From an uncultured Fibrobacter sp. (GTDB lineage: Bacteria; Fibrobacterota; Fibrobacteria; Fibrobacterales; Fibrobacteraceae), in the NCBI RefSeq assembly GCF_900316465.1, contig NZ_ONDD01000017.1:31843-82147 (forward strand): a stretch of DNA of 50,305 bases, given 5' to 3'. The notes below the pieces were generated by a model. The model had not been told where the DNA came from, made no database searches, and saw only the letters and a list, made by a program, of their open reading frames with translations. The translations under genes were made by a program, and so were the position numbers. Below, one piece after another: positions 10,083-18,435 of the stretch (within the stretch, counting starts at the first letter, position 1; each line of letters begins with the position of its first letter).

Positions 10083-13000
10083 TGAAGCTAAGGGTTTGGA
10101 CTTCAACCGCAATAATTATGGTAGCACTCCATGTGAGTGCTTTTGCCGTTGAAGGGGGAGCGCTCGAAAAGAGCACCATAGGCGGTACACTTACCGGATT
10201 TTTAAAGAAAGAAAACTCACCGTACTTGGTGAATGAAACTATTGTCGTGCCCGAGGGGAAAGCGCTTGTCGTTGAAGCGGGTACGGCGCTTTATTTTAAA
10301 GAAGGAACGGGGCTTGATGTTCGTGGTGGCTCGCTTGCCATTATGGGAGAAAAGGGCAACGCAGTGACCATGACTTCTGCCGATGATGGCAAGTTGTGGA
10401 ATGGTATTTCGGTCACGGGTGCCAAGCGCTCTGAAATTCAGGGGACAAGTATCGAAAATGCCGTGTTCGGCATTGCTGTTGAAAGCGGTTCGCTCGATGT
10501 GCGCGACGGCGTTATTTCGCATGCAGACCGTGCGGGCGTGTTTGTGCGCAACGGTTCTGTGGCCCTGCAGTGGACTCGAGTTGAAGACTGCGTGAATGCC
10601 GGTGTGTGGGCTACGCACAGTGCCGCAATCGATATCGATGCGTCTACACTTTCAGGTAACCATGTGGCTCTTGTCGCTGGCGAAAATTCGACTGTGAATT
10701 TGATGCGTACGCAAATCGATGCGAACGAAGTGGGTGTTGTTGACTTGGGCGACAACGAACTTACGCAAAGAAACTCTACGGTTGAGAACAACGAGATTGC
10801 CTTTGTTGCCAACGATATCCCGCCGCAAGATGTTCGCCCGGCTTTGGCAGACAATGCAAAGCTGTTCTCGAGAAACATCGGTGAATACAAGAAGTCCCTT
10901 GGCGAAGAACCGGTGAACCCGTATGCCGACGGCACCAAGTATGTTGGCGCCATGAAGGGTTCCCAGGATTCTGCATGGAGCATTTCGGGTAACGTTGGGA
11001 TTGAGCTGGGTTACCACAAGGTGTTGACCCGCCACAATTCTTCGGGCGAAAATTACGTTTCGCAAGAAGATACGGTTAAGCCTGGCGAACGTTACATCAA
11101 CTATTTCCAGGTTCCGGGTTTCTTTACGAACTGGAATGCAAACCTGTTGATGAAATCGCCGACTGGAGCCACGTTTGAAGTGGTGGCCGATATTTCGAGC
11201 GATGAGTGGGACAATTTTAAGGTTTACCAATTCCAGGCTAGCTATACCGACGAAATGCAACGTTTGGTGTTGGGTGATTTCTATGCTAACGGTGGCGAAC
11301 TTTATTTGGCCGGACTCCATGCCTTTGGCGCAAGCTACGATATCAATTTGTTCAAGAATTCGGCGAATGACCCGATGTTCATGGGCTCGGTGTTTGTTGG
11401 CGAAGAGAATGCTCCCAAGATTGTGGGTAATCGCAATTATGATGTTTACAAGGACTATGTGGACGACGGCGAAGCCGAGGCCCAGAGGATTGTGGGCGGC
11501 GCTAAAGTCCGCTGGAATATGCACCGCCGCTTTAACGGAACCTTGGGTTTTGTGTCTAGCGAGGATTACTTGCATGATCCGTTCTTGAGAGATGGCATGG
11601 ATCCGAATACGAATACCGCGAAACCGGTGGTGTCTTCGAGAAACTTGTTCGCCGATGGTAACTGGCTTTTTTATCCAGGCGATATCAAGTTGAACGGCCA
11701 GATTGCTGTGGGTGGTGCAGACACGTTGAATGCGGCCAAGATGCGTGCCGTGAACCAGGTGTTTGCAGAAGAAGGTCTTGATCCGTCCAACTTTGCGCTG
11801 CTCAATAGGCTCATGAGCAATGTGAACGATGTGAATTCGCTCAGCAGGGAACGACTGGAACAGATTTTTGGCGAAAACTCGATGAAGACTCCTTCTGAAA
11901 TGCGTCAAGAATTGAAGCGAGTCTTGAACAGGGCGAAGGATGTGGCAAAGACTATCCATAGCGATGACGTTGCTCCGACGAGCGGTGAATTCTGGGGTCA
12001 TGAGCATTGGGCTTTTGCTGGATCTTACCAGTGGTCTAATCCGCGTACTTTTGTCGAAGGCTTCTTCAGGTATGTCGGTAGCGAATACTACAGCGCCGGT
12101 TCCGAAGATTTACTGCAGAATACTCGTATGATTGGCGGTAACTTGAAACACAAGATTTACGACTTCTGGAACTTGGGCTTTGGCTATACCATGAATGTCG
12201 AAAACGCTGCCGGTGAAGGTAACGATTATAATCTGTTCGGAATGGGTGAAGGTACGCAGTGGGGACTTCCGGGCGCACACACCAACTGGCTCAGAGAGCA
12301 TGAACAGGACCCTGTGAGAACGCTCTACATTCATGACGGTTACTTGAAGAACGATTTCAAGTTGAACGACAAGATGGGACTTACGTTCAAGTACGCCTTC
12401 AACTACAGAACGCGTAGTACACCGCAGCGCCTGTACGCTAACTATTCTGGCACTTCGGGCATTTATGACGATCCGTGGTTCGAAGAAATCAAGGGCCGTG
12501 CAACGATGAAGGTTTTCAACGGTGTAGACACCATCAAGATCGACTCTGCTCGCTGGGCTGATTACTATGCCTTGGCCGACGAACCTTATTTGGCCACCCA
12601 GTTTACCGAAAAGCTGATGAAGCATACCTTGGAATTGGGCTGGTCTTGCAAGTTGCCGGACAACGTGCTGAAAATCGGTGGCGTGTTGGTGGTGTTTACG
12701 GACATGTCGGAATTTGAACAGGACCGTCTGCTTTCGAGATTCCAGCTCAAGAACGAAACCTACGGCATTCTCGGCTATTACCTGCATGGCAGCGACTACT
12801 TGGAACAGCGCTATCCGATCTCTTTGACGACAACGCTCGAAGGCATGCGTAATACGGTTGCCTTGACTCCCAGATACAAGATCTACAACCGCAACGACAT
12901 GAGTGAATTTGAATGGAACTTGATGGACAATCTGGAAATGGAACTCAAGCCGAATTTCTTGGATTTGACGCTGTCGGGTAATCTTCGTCAGAACTTCTTG

Positions 13001-13195
13001 AGCTACGAAATCGAAAATCAGGATTACGACGAAATGGAGTTTGACCTTGACGCCTCGGCAAAGCTGCGCATTCACCATTCTCCGGCTCTGTATTCTGACT
13101 GGACCGTGGGGACGGTTCTTAACTACCGCCCGGACAGCAAGGCCGACCAATATAAAGATTTCTATATAATTGCGGCCTTGAATTACGAGTTTTAG
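10082..13195 (+). CDS. Outer-membrane protein with N-terminal beta-helix and C-terminal beta-barrel
   Basis: 1,037 residues. A signal peptide ends near HVSAFA (~22). Residues ~40-250 form short repeating turns of a right-handed parallel beta-helix (IENAVFGIAVESGSLDVRDG and similar). From ~300 onward the sequence is a long run of alternating amphipathic strands rich in Tyr, Trp and Asn, and it ends in an aromatic residue (IIAALNYEF), typical of outer-membrane barrels assembled by BAM. The ATG at 10082 overlaps the upstream stop by one base; a TTG immediately before it is not needed. Pairing with a FecR-domain protein suggests a two-protein envelope complex, but no substrate can be named. A perfect terminator follows. 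Confidence 0.7.
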   Translation: MKLRVWTSTAIIMVALHVSAFAVEGGALEKSTIGGTLTGFLKKENSPYLVNETIVVPEGKALVVEAGTALYFKEGTGLDVRGGSLAIMGEKGNAVTMTSADDGKLWNGISVTGAKRSEIQGTSIENAVFGIAVESGSLDVRDGVISHADRAGVFVRNGSVALQWTRVEDCVNAGVWATHSAAIDIDASTLSGNHVALVAGENSTVNLMRTQIDANEVGVVDLGDNELTQRNSTVENNEIAFVANDIPPQDVRPALADNAKLFSRNIGEYKKSLGEEPVNPYADGTKYVGAMKGSQDSAWSISGNVGIELGYHKVLTRHNSSGENYVSQEDTVKPGERYINYFQVPGFFTNWNANLLMKSPTGATFEVVADISSDEWDNFKVYQFQASYTDEMQRLVLGDFYANGGELYLAGLHAFGASYDINLFKNSANDPMFMGSVFVGEENAPKIVGNRNYDVYKDYVDDGEAEAQRIVGGAKVRWNMHRRFNGTLGFVSSEDYLHDPFLRDGMDPNTNTAKPVVSSRNLFADGNWLFYPGDIKLNGQIAVGGADTLNAAKMRAVNQVFAEEGLDPSNFALLNRLMSNVNDVNSLSRERLEQIFGENSMKTPSEMRQELKRVLNRAKDVAKTIHSDDVAPTSGEFWGHEHWAFAGSYQWSNPRTFVEGFFRYVGSEYYSAGSEDLLQNTRMIGGNLKHKIYDFWNLGFGYTMNVENAAGEGNDYNLFGMGEGTQWGLPGAHTNWLREHEQDPVRTLYIHDGYLKNDFKLNDKMGLTFKYAFNYRTRSTPQRLYANYSGTSGIYDDPWFEEIKGRATMKVFNGVDTIKIDSARWADYYALADEPYLATQFTEKLMKHTLELGWSCKLPDNVLKIGGVLVVFTDMSEFEQDRLLSRFQLKNETYGILGYYLHGSDYLEQRYPISLTTTLEGMRNTVALTPRYKIYNRNDMSEFEWNLMDNLEMELKPNFLDLTLSGNLRQNFLSYEIENQDYDEMEFDLDASAKLRIHHSPALYSDWTVGTVLNYRPDSKADQYKDFYIIAALNYEF

Positions 13196-13237
13196 CTAAC
13201 CCAAACAAAAAATTACGCTTTTTTTAGCGATTTTTTC

Positions 13238-13272
13238 GAACTATAGCAAAGAATTTGCTATAGTTCTTTTTA
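13238..13272 (+). terminator. Rho-independent terminator after the barrel gene
   Basis: A perfect 13-bp inverted repeat (GAACTATAGCAAA / TTTGCTATAGTTC) with a GAA loop is followed by TTTTTATT. Confidence 0.92.
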
Positions 13273-13346
13273 TTAGGGATGATTTGGAAAATGCTCGGTT
13301 GCAGCGGTAAACAGATTTGTATACAGGGGTACTAGGGAATAGTATT

Positions 13347-15134
13347 ATGAATAACTATTCTTGTCATATGAAGATTCCTGTTCGCTACAACCATGTCGGC
13401 TATGCTCCCGACGCGGCAAAGATTTTCTTTGTGAATCCGCAGGAGTTTAAATCGGCCCATGAAGGCCCTGATTCCTATAAATTCCGTGTTGTAAGACGCC
13501 TCCATTGTGACAATATGTCAACCATGTGGGAAGGTTCTCTGGTAGAGGGGTCTTTTGAACATCATGGTGTTTGCGAATATACTGGAGAAACCCTTTGGTC
13601 AGGTGATTTCTCGGGTGTTTCTCAAACGGGAATCTTTTTTATCCAGATTTTGAAGAAAGGTGTCGCCGAAAAAGATGCCTTGGTCTTTGAAACCGAAACT
13701 TTTGAAATTTCGACGGAATGGCTTTACCGTCAGTTGCTTGCGAATATCAAGTCTTTTTATTACCAGCGCAGCGGTGTTGAATTGACTTCTGATTTTGCGG
13801 GCAAGTGGGCAAGGCCTGCGGCTCACCTGGACGATTGCATTGGGTTTCATCCGAGTATGAATCGCGAAGGAACTTGGAATGCCCACGGTGGTTGGTACGA
13901 TGCCGGTGACTACGGCAAGTACATTGTGAATGGCGGCGTGTCTGTTGCGACTTTGTTGCTTGCTTGCGAATTGACTGCGGATTCCGTGAGTGATAACCGC
14001 GCCTACAAGGCCATCAATGCGTCAGAACCGATTGTTGGTCCCGATGGCCACAAGATGTACAGCTTGATGGACGAAGTCCGTTTTGAACTGGAATTTTTCT
14101 TGCGCATGCAGGATACCGATGGCGGCGTGTTCTTTAAGGTGACGCCGGAACGTTGGGACGGCTTTGTTTCGCCTAAAGATTCGGACTCGTTGCAAAAGCG
14201 CATGATTCTTGGAAAGTCGACGACCTCGACGCTGAATTTTGCGGGGTCGCTGGCTGCAGCTTCGCGCGTGTATCGCAAACGCGATACGGCGTTCGCAGAA
14301 CGCTGCCTGCAAGCCGCGGTAAAGGCCTACAATTGGGCGGTGTCGCGCCCGTTCGAAGACTGGCCGCATAATACCGAAGGCAGCGGCGGTTACGGCGACG
14401 ATCATGCCGAAGACGAATTTTTCTGGGCCCGCGCTATGCTTTACCGCGAATTGCAGGCCCGCGGCGAAGCTGTGGAAGGCCTTACTGCCGAAAGCCTGCG
14501 TCCGTTGCTCTTGAAAGACATGAAGGTGATTCCGCCTAAGTCTTGCTTGGACTGGCGCGATACGCAGAATTTTGGATGGATTGCGCTTGCCTTGCAAGAT
14601 AAGGACGAAGAATTCCGCCTCTTTGCCCGCACGACTCTTGCTATGACCGCCCGCGAAATCATTGATTTGCAGAGAACCGATGCTTACGGCATTCCTGTCC
14701 GCCGGTTCATTTGGGGCAGTAATGGCGATATTGCAAACCATGCTCTGACGCTTGCCATTGTAAAGCGCTGGGCTCCTAGCTTGGGCGGAATGTCGCTTGA
14801 TTTCTGGTGCCGCGAACTGGTGAATTTCATTTACGGACGTAATCCTGTAGACGTCAGCTTTGTGACGGGGTCTGCATGGAGTTCGCCGAAAGAACCGCAT
14901 CATCGCTTGAGTCATTCCGATGGCGTGGATGAACCGATTCCGGGACTTTTGGTGGGTGGCATCAATAGCGACCGCCAGGATATGCACCGTACGCCGAATG
15001 TGGTGCCGCATTATCCGGGTGAAGCTTCGGGCTATTCGTATACAGATGAACGCTGCTCGTTCGCTAGTAACGAAACGGCCATTAACTGGAATGCGCCGCT
15101 TACAGCAGTGCTTGCTTTGCTTTGCACCGATTAA
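13347..15134 (+). CDS. Glycoside hydrolase family 9 enzyme without signal peptide
   Basis: 595 residues: an N-terminal Ig-like domain (~5-110, beginning with the typical IPVRYNHVGYAPD) followed by an (alpha/alpha)6 GH9 domain. Catalytic features are intact: GGWYDAGDYGKY with Asp185 and Asp188, PHHR at ~517-520, and the catalytic acid Glu576 in SNETAINWNA. GH9 enzymes hydrolyse beta-1,4-glucans or related oligosaccharides by inversion. The ATG at 13347 has AGGGA 8 nt upstream; neither this start nor the earlier TTG at 13317 gives any hydrophobic leader, and the C-terminus stops right after the catalytic domain with no binding module or sorting tail. This suggests a cytoplasmic enzyme acting on imported cellodextrins or other oligosaccharides. 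It is a monocistronic unit between a terminator and a convergent operon. Confidence 0.88.
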   Translation: MNNYSCHMKIPVRYNHVGYAPDAAKIFFVNPQEFKSAHEGPDSYKFRVVRRLHCDNMSTMWEGSLVEGSFEHHGVCEYTGETLWSGDFSGVSQTGIFFIQILKKGVAEKDALVFETETFEISTEWLYRQLLANIKSFYYQRSGVELTSDFAGKWARPAAHLDDCIGFHPSMNREGTWNAHGGWYDAGDYGKYIVNGGVSVATLLLACELTADSVSDNRAYKAINASEPIVGPDGHKMYSLMDEVRFELEFFLRMQDTDGGVFFKVTPERWDGFVSPKDSDSLQKRMILGKSTTSTLNFAGSLAAASRVYRKRDTAFAERCLQAAVKAYNWAVSRPFEDWPHNTEGSGGYGDDHAEDEFFWARAMLYRELQARGEAVEGLTAESLRPLLLKDMKVIPPKSCLDWRDTQNFGWIALALQDKDEEFRLFARTTLAMTAREIIDLQRTDAYGIPVRRFIWGSNGDIANHALTLAIVKRWAPSLGGMSLDFWCRELVNFIYGRNPVDVSFVTGSAWSSPKEPHHRLSHSDGVDEPIPGLLVGGINSDRQDMHRTPNVVPHYPGEASGYSYTDERCSFASNETAINWNAPLTAVLALLCTD

Positions 15135-15172
15135 TGGCTCAACTCCGATTGAATCGGATCGTCTAGCCTGTT

Positions 15173-16099
15173 TTACTTTTTGCTAGAATCTTTTTTATCG
15201 GATTCTTTTTTGTCAGAATCCTTTTTGTCGCTGTCTTTTTTCTCGGCTTCTTTCTTATCGGGTTTGCTGGATTCTTTTTTGGTAGAGTCCTTGACGACCG
15301 TGTCTTTTGCGACGGTATCTTTAGGGAGTTCCACCGGTTCTTCCAGTTTTTCCTTGACCTTCGGAAGCAGCGACTGTAAATCGACTATGGGATTCTTTTC
15401 TGCTTCGTATTCCTTGGCCGAAACAATGGGCTTGTAGTAGAAGGAATCGGCGTCGGAGAGATTGCCTGCCGGAAGTAAGTCAAAATAAGAGGCGGCGAGC
15501 GAAAGCCAGTTGCGGAGCCATTCCTTGCGGGATTCACGGTTAGAATACCAAGCGTCTGCGTTATACTGGTAGTGGTGAATATCTACGGTCAGGTAAACCG
15601 GAGCCTCGCCAGAAAGTACATTGAAAATGCGCTTGACGCGGTGTGTTGCGGCGGCCCCTGTAATCAGCAGCACTGTGTCGGCGTTGTGTTTCTTGAGCCA
15701 GGGGATAATGGTGTAGGCTTCGCCGATAGTCGAAGGATCGTCGTGTCTTGCGATAAAGACGGAGTTGCTGTCGAAGTTGCCGAGACGCATAAAGTCTTCG
15801 AGATAGAATTCGGCATTGCTGCGGTTGCGAAGAATGCGACGACCGAGAATGAGCACGGAGTCTACCTTTCCGCTGGCCATGAGTTCTGCGGCAAGGTCAA
15901 TGCGTTCCATGTCGGCAGATTGTCCGTCTAAAACCACGGCCCACTTTACATGTTCGAATTCATCGTCGTCAACAAGCCAGTGACCGCTTCGCGTCATGAC
16001 CATGTAGAAGACTATAATCAAGAAAATGAAAGCGGCTGCGACAGCGCTTAGGATGATTTTCTTTTTCTGAATTTCTTTTTTGGTGGGTAGCTTAGCCAA
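15173..16099 (-). CDS. DUF218 (YdcF/ElyC-like) membrane-anchored protein with Lys/Asp/Ser tail
   Basis: 308 residues. A basic N-terminus and one transmembrane helix (~16-35) anchor a DUF218 domain (~50-220): WAVVLDGQSADMERIDLAAELM, VDSVLILG, a STIGEAYTI helix and DTVLLITGAAATHR. ElyC/YdcF relatives act in envelope and polyisoprenoid or peptidoglycan homeostasis; the exact role is unknown. The last ~50 residues are a low-complexity tail of KKDSDKK-like repeats. The start is a TTG, chosen because AAGGAG lies 6 nt upstream and the next Met is beyond the membrane helix. The start overlaps the rimI stop by 8 bases. It is the last gene of the ddl-tsaB-rimI operon and converges on the GH9 gene. Confidence 0.75.
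   Translation of the reverse strand: MAKLPTKKEIQKKKIILSAVAAAFIFLIIVFYMVMTRSGHWLVDDDEFEHVKWAVVLDGQSADMERIDLAAELMASGKVDSVLILGRRILRNRSNAEFYLEDFMRLGNFDSNSVFIARHDDPSTIGEAYTIIPWLKKHNADTVLLITGAAATHRVKRIFNVLSGEAPVYLTVDIHHYQYNADAWYSNRESRKEWLRNWLSLAASYFDLLPAGNLSDADSFYYKPIVSAKEYEAEKNPIVDLQSLLPKVKEKLEEPVELPKDTVAKDTVVKDSTKKESSKPDKKEAEKKDSDKKDSDKKESDKKDSSKK
15178..15260 (-). repeat. In-frame 12-bp-type repeats coding the KKDSDKK tail
   Basis: On the plus strand the sequence repeats units of the form GAATC-CTTTTTT-GTC with small variations, at about 12-bp spacing. On the minus strand they encode alternating Lys-Lys-Asp/Glu-Ser. Because the unit is a multiple of three, copy-number change would alter tail length without shifting the frame. 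Confidence 0.7.
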
Positions 16100-16535
16100 T
16101 TTGAGCTCCTTCGGTGCGGTAAAGTGCCGCGTTTTCGCCGTCGGCGTAATATTTCTTTCGAATTCCGAACAAATTAAATCCGTGCTTTTCGTAGAAGTTG
16201 CGGGCCTTGATGTTGTTCTCGCGGACTTCTAGAAAACAGCAGTCGGACTTGTCTAAATCGAGTTGTGAAAGCCCTGCGTGCAAAAGCTGCGTGCCGATTC
16301 CCTTGCGCTGAGCGTTGTTGCTTACCGCAATCGAAAGCAGTTCGGAATCCGCGCCCAACAAGTGGAATACGGCGTAGCCTTCGATGGCGCCTTCGCTTTC
16401 GTAGACGACGGCGTAGGTGTAGGGCGCCTTGATTTCTTGTTCGTATTGTCGCTCGTTCCAGTCTTGAAACGCAAGTTCGGCCTGAATCCTCAGTACGGCA
16501 GGAATGTCGGCGGAATTCATTTTGCGAATGGACAT
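16092..16535 (-). CDS. rimI: Ribosomal protein S18-alanine N-acetyltransferase (RimI-like GNAT)
   Basis: 147 residues, the usual RimI length. It is a GNAT-fold acetyltransferase with the acetyl-CoA-binding segment LLSIAVSNNAQRKGIGTQLL, followed by FLEVRENNIKARNFYEKHGF, a RimI-type signature. It probably acetylates the N-terminus of ribosomal protein S18. The ATG at 16535 is preferred over an upstream TTG at 16562 because AGGAA lies 7 nt before it. It sits between tsaB and the DUF218 gene; tsaB-rimI adjacency is common in bacteria and supports the assignment over other GNAT enzymes. Confidence 0.85.
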   Translation of the reverse strand: MSIRKMNSADIPAVLRIQAELAFQDWNERQYEQEIKAPYTYAVVYESEGAIEGYAVFHLLGADSELLSIAVSNNAQRKGIGTQLLHAGLSQLDLDKSDCCFLEVRENNIKARNFYEKHGFNLFGIRKKYYADGENAALYRTEGAQIG

Positions 16536-16564
16536 AGCGCAGTTCCTAGAGGCTTCGGGCAAAC

Positions 16565-17200
16565 TCAGTGCAATTTTTCAAAGTACGACGGTTGAATGTA
16601 GTTTGCTTCTTGCATCAAGCTCGGGGTGACCGAATCGAAGAGCTTTGCCCAATCGCTTAGCGGGCGGCCTTTGTCGAGAACCGTTGTAGCACCGATTTCT
16701 TTGAATACGGCGGGCAATGCTTCGTCGGCGAGGGCGGCCTCGTCTACAACGACGGTCTTTACCGGATTTGCCTTGAGGGCGTCGACCACTTGGGCGGTTT
16801 CGATAAAGCTTTCGTTGTTGGCAAGACGCAGGTACCAGTAGCCTTTGCGGGCGCGGATGACGACGGCTGCATTTTCGGGCGCGTCGGCAAAGCAGGCGAG
16901 GGCTTGCAGGGTAGATACGCCGTAGAGTTTGCGCTTGCCGCTAAAGCTTAAGCCTTCGCAAAAGGCGACTCCCGTGCGCAGTCCGCTGAAAGAGCCCGGG
17001 CCGAGCGTCACCATGACTCGCGTGACTTGGTCAAGCGAGGCGCCGGCCTTTTCAAGCAGGGCGTCGAGCATGGCAGATGCGGTTTCACCGCGCGCCGCCT
17101 CGTCAATAGATTCAAAGTAACGGGGGTCGGCGGCGCCCGATTCAAGGAGCGCCATCGAGATTCCCTTGCGCGAAGTATCTACGAATAAATCGAAGGTCAT
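16565..17200 (-). CDS. tsaB: tRNA threonylcarbamoyladenosine biosynthesis protein TsaB
   Basis: 211 residues. An ASKHA-fold protein with the N-terminal DLFVDTSRKGISMALLE strand and the diagnostic LGPGSFSGLRTGVAFCEGL segment. TsaB partners TsaD and TsaE to make t6A37 in ANN-decoding tRNAs. The start lies 2 nt after the ddl stop and the gene precedes rimI, the usual arrangement. The C-terminal half is less conserved, as is normal for TsaB. Confidence 0.9.
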   Translation of the reverse strand: MTFDLFVDTSRKGISMALLESGAADPRYFESIDEAARGETASAMLDALLEKAGASLDQVTRVMVTLGPGSFSGLRTGVAFCEGLSFSGKRKLYGVSTLQALACFADAPENAAVVIRARKGYWYLRLANNESFIETAQVVDALKANPVKTVVVDEAALADEALPAVFKEIGATTVLDKGRPLSDWAKLFDSVTPSLMQEANYIQPSYFEKLH

Positions 17201-17202
17201 GA

Positions 17203-18237
17203 TTAACGCTTGATGTAGAGGCTCTTGTCGATAATCAAGTCAATCAGCTGGCTGTAGGTAATGCCGTTGCAGGCAGCCTGCTGCGGCAAGAGCGACGTGG
17301 GAGTCATGCCCGGGAGCGTATTCGTTTCGATAGCGAACAGCTGCTTGTCCTTGGTGATGCGGACGTCGGTACGGCTGTAGCCTGCACCGCCCAAGGCGTA
17401 GTGGGCGTTTTTCACGAGTTCCTGAATGCGGGCCGTGAGATCCGGGTCGAATTCGGCCGGAGTGACTTCCTTGCATTCGCCGTTGTACTTGGCTTCAAAG
17501 TCAAAGTATTCGCGTGTGGTCATGCGCATTTCGGTCGGCGGAAGCGGCTTTTCGCCTTCGATATAGCCACAGCTGGCTTCTTCGCCGGCGATGAACTTTT
17601 CGCAGAGCAGGCGGTTAGAATCCTTGAACAAATTCTGGGCAATCTTGCCGGCTTCGTCCAAGTCCTTGGCGATACCGATACCGATAGAAGAACCACCCAG
17701 CGGGTCCTTGATAACCAGCGGGAATCCCAGTTCGTCAGCAACAGATACGAGCGTGTCGCCAGTAAAGTCGTGCTTCCAAATCACGCGGTACGGCGGAGTC
17801 GGAATGCCGTTGGCCTTGTAGATTTCCTTGGACTTCACCTTGTCCATGGCGAGGGCAGAAGCGAGCAGGCCGCAACCGGTGTAGGGGATGCTCCAGTTTT
17901 CAAGCAAAGCCTGAATGTGACCGTCTTCGCCCCATTTGCCGTGCAGGGCGAGGAATGCGATGTCGGCGTCGGGAAGTTCAGAAAGGGCGGGGTTCTTTTT
18001 GCAGTTTGCGGCAGTGCCTTCGAGACCGCGGAAGTAATTGACCGAGAAGTTGTCCTTCTGGTAGGGGGAAAGTTCGCGGGAAGACCAGTGCCAGGTGCCG
18101 TCTTTGTCAATAAGTACCGGGTGGATGTTGTAACGGTCCGGGTTCATGGCACGAACAACGCCGGTGCCACTGACAACGGAAACATCATGTTCGGTGGACG
18201 GGCCACCCATTAAAACGAGTACGCGCATACGAGCCAT
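17203..18237 (-). CDS. ddl: D-alanine--D-alanine ligase
   Basis: 344 residues. An ATP-grasp enzyme that makes the D-Ala-D-Ala dipeptide for peptidoglycan in the cytoplasm. Visible signatures: N-terminal VLMGGPSTEHDVSVVSG, FLALHGKWGEDGHIQALLE, the PLVIKDPLGGSSIGIGIAKD ATP-binding region, LCEKFIAGEEASCGYIEG and the C-terminal FAIETNTLPGMTPTSLLPQQA motif. The start ATG has AGAGG upstream. It is the first gene of the operon that continues to tsaB, rimI and the DUF218 gene, whose promoter must lie in the 198-bp divergent region to its right. Confidence 0.95.
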   Translation of the reverse strand: MARMRVLVLMGGPSTEHDVSVVSGTGVVRAMNPDRYNIHPVLIDKDGTWHWSSRELSPYQKDNFSVNYFRGLEGTAANCKKNPALSELPDADIAFLALHGKWGEDGHIQALLENWSIPYTGCGLLASALAMDKVKSKEIYKANGIPTPPYRVIWKHDFTGDTLVSVADELGFPLVIKDPLGGSSIGIGIAKDLDEAGKIAQNLFKDSNRLLCEKFIAGEEASCGYIEGEKPLPPTEMRMTTREYFDFEAKYNGECKEVTPAEFDPDLTARIQELVKNAHYALGGAGYSRTDVRITKDKQLFAIETNTLPGMTPTSLLPQQAACNGITYSQLIDLIIDKSLYIKR

Positions 18238-18304
18238 TATAAACCTCTTTAGTAAAAATCTTTGTAAATAATGTAGTAAAATCGTAGAAAATAGGCAGTA
18301 GATA

Positions 18305-18341
18305 GTGCGAAATGTGCGATGTGGGATGTGTGATGAGAAAT
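18305..18341. repeat. Degenerate 7-bp tandem repeat (GTGnGAT)
   Basis: Between ddl and the epimerase gene the plus strand reads successive heptamers GTGCGAT (18314-18320), GTGGGAT (18321-18327), GTGTGAT (18328-18334) and GAGAAAT (18335-18341), preceded by the 9-nt relative GTGCGAAAT. The same heptamer family occurs inside the arginase-like gene at 37602-37636. Confidence 0.7.
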
Positions 18342-18384
18342 TTTCTCATATTATCTTGTATTCCACTTTTTTTAACAAACTAGG

Positions 18385-18413
18385 TTGCCTGTATTGCAAA
18401 AGGTTTGTATTTT
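18385..18413 (+). promoter_or_regulatory. Possible promoter of the epimerase gene
   Basis: TTGCCT (18385-18390), a 17-bp spacer and TATTTT (18408-18413) lie 22 bp before the start codon, leaving a short leader that contains the AGAGAGG ribosome-binding site. The match is partial; position and spacing support it. Confidence 0.35.
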
Positions 18414-18435
18414 ATAGGTATAGAGAGGTATATGT

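Noticed and set aside
8493..10112. Minus-strand open frame of 539 codons opposite the FecR gene
   Set aside because: Antisense shadow; the plus strand has signal peptide, FecR motif and ribosome-binding site.
15144..15158. TCCGATTGAATCGGA palindrome between GH9 and DUF218 genes as a shared terminator
   Set aside because: Short stem and no T-run on either side; kept only as an observation.
15180..15437. Plus-strand Ser/Leu/Phe-rich frame opposite the DUF218 tail
   Set aside because: Complement of the Lys/Asp/Ser repeat; no start signals.
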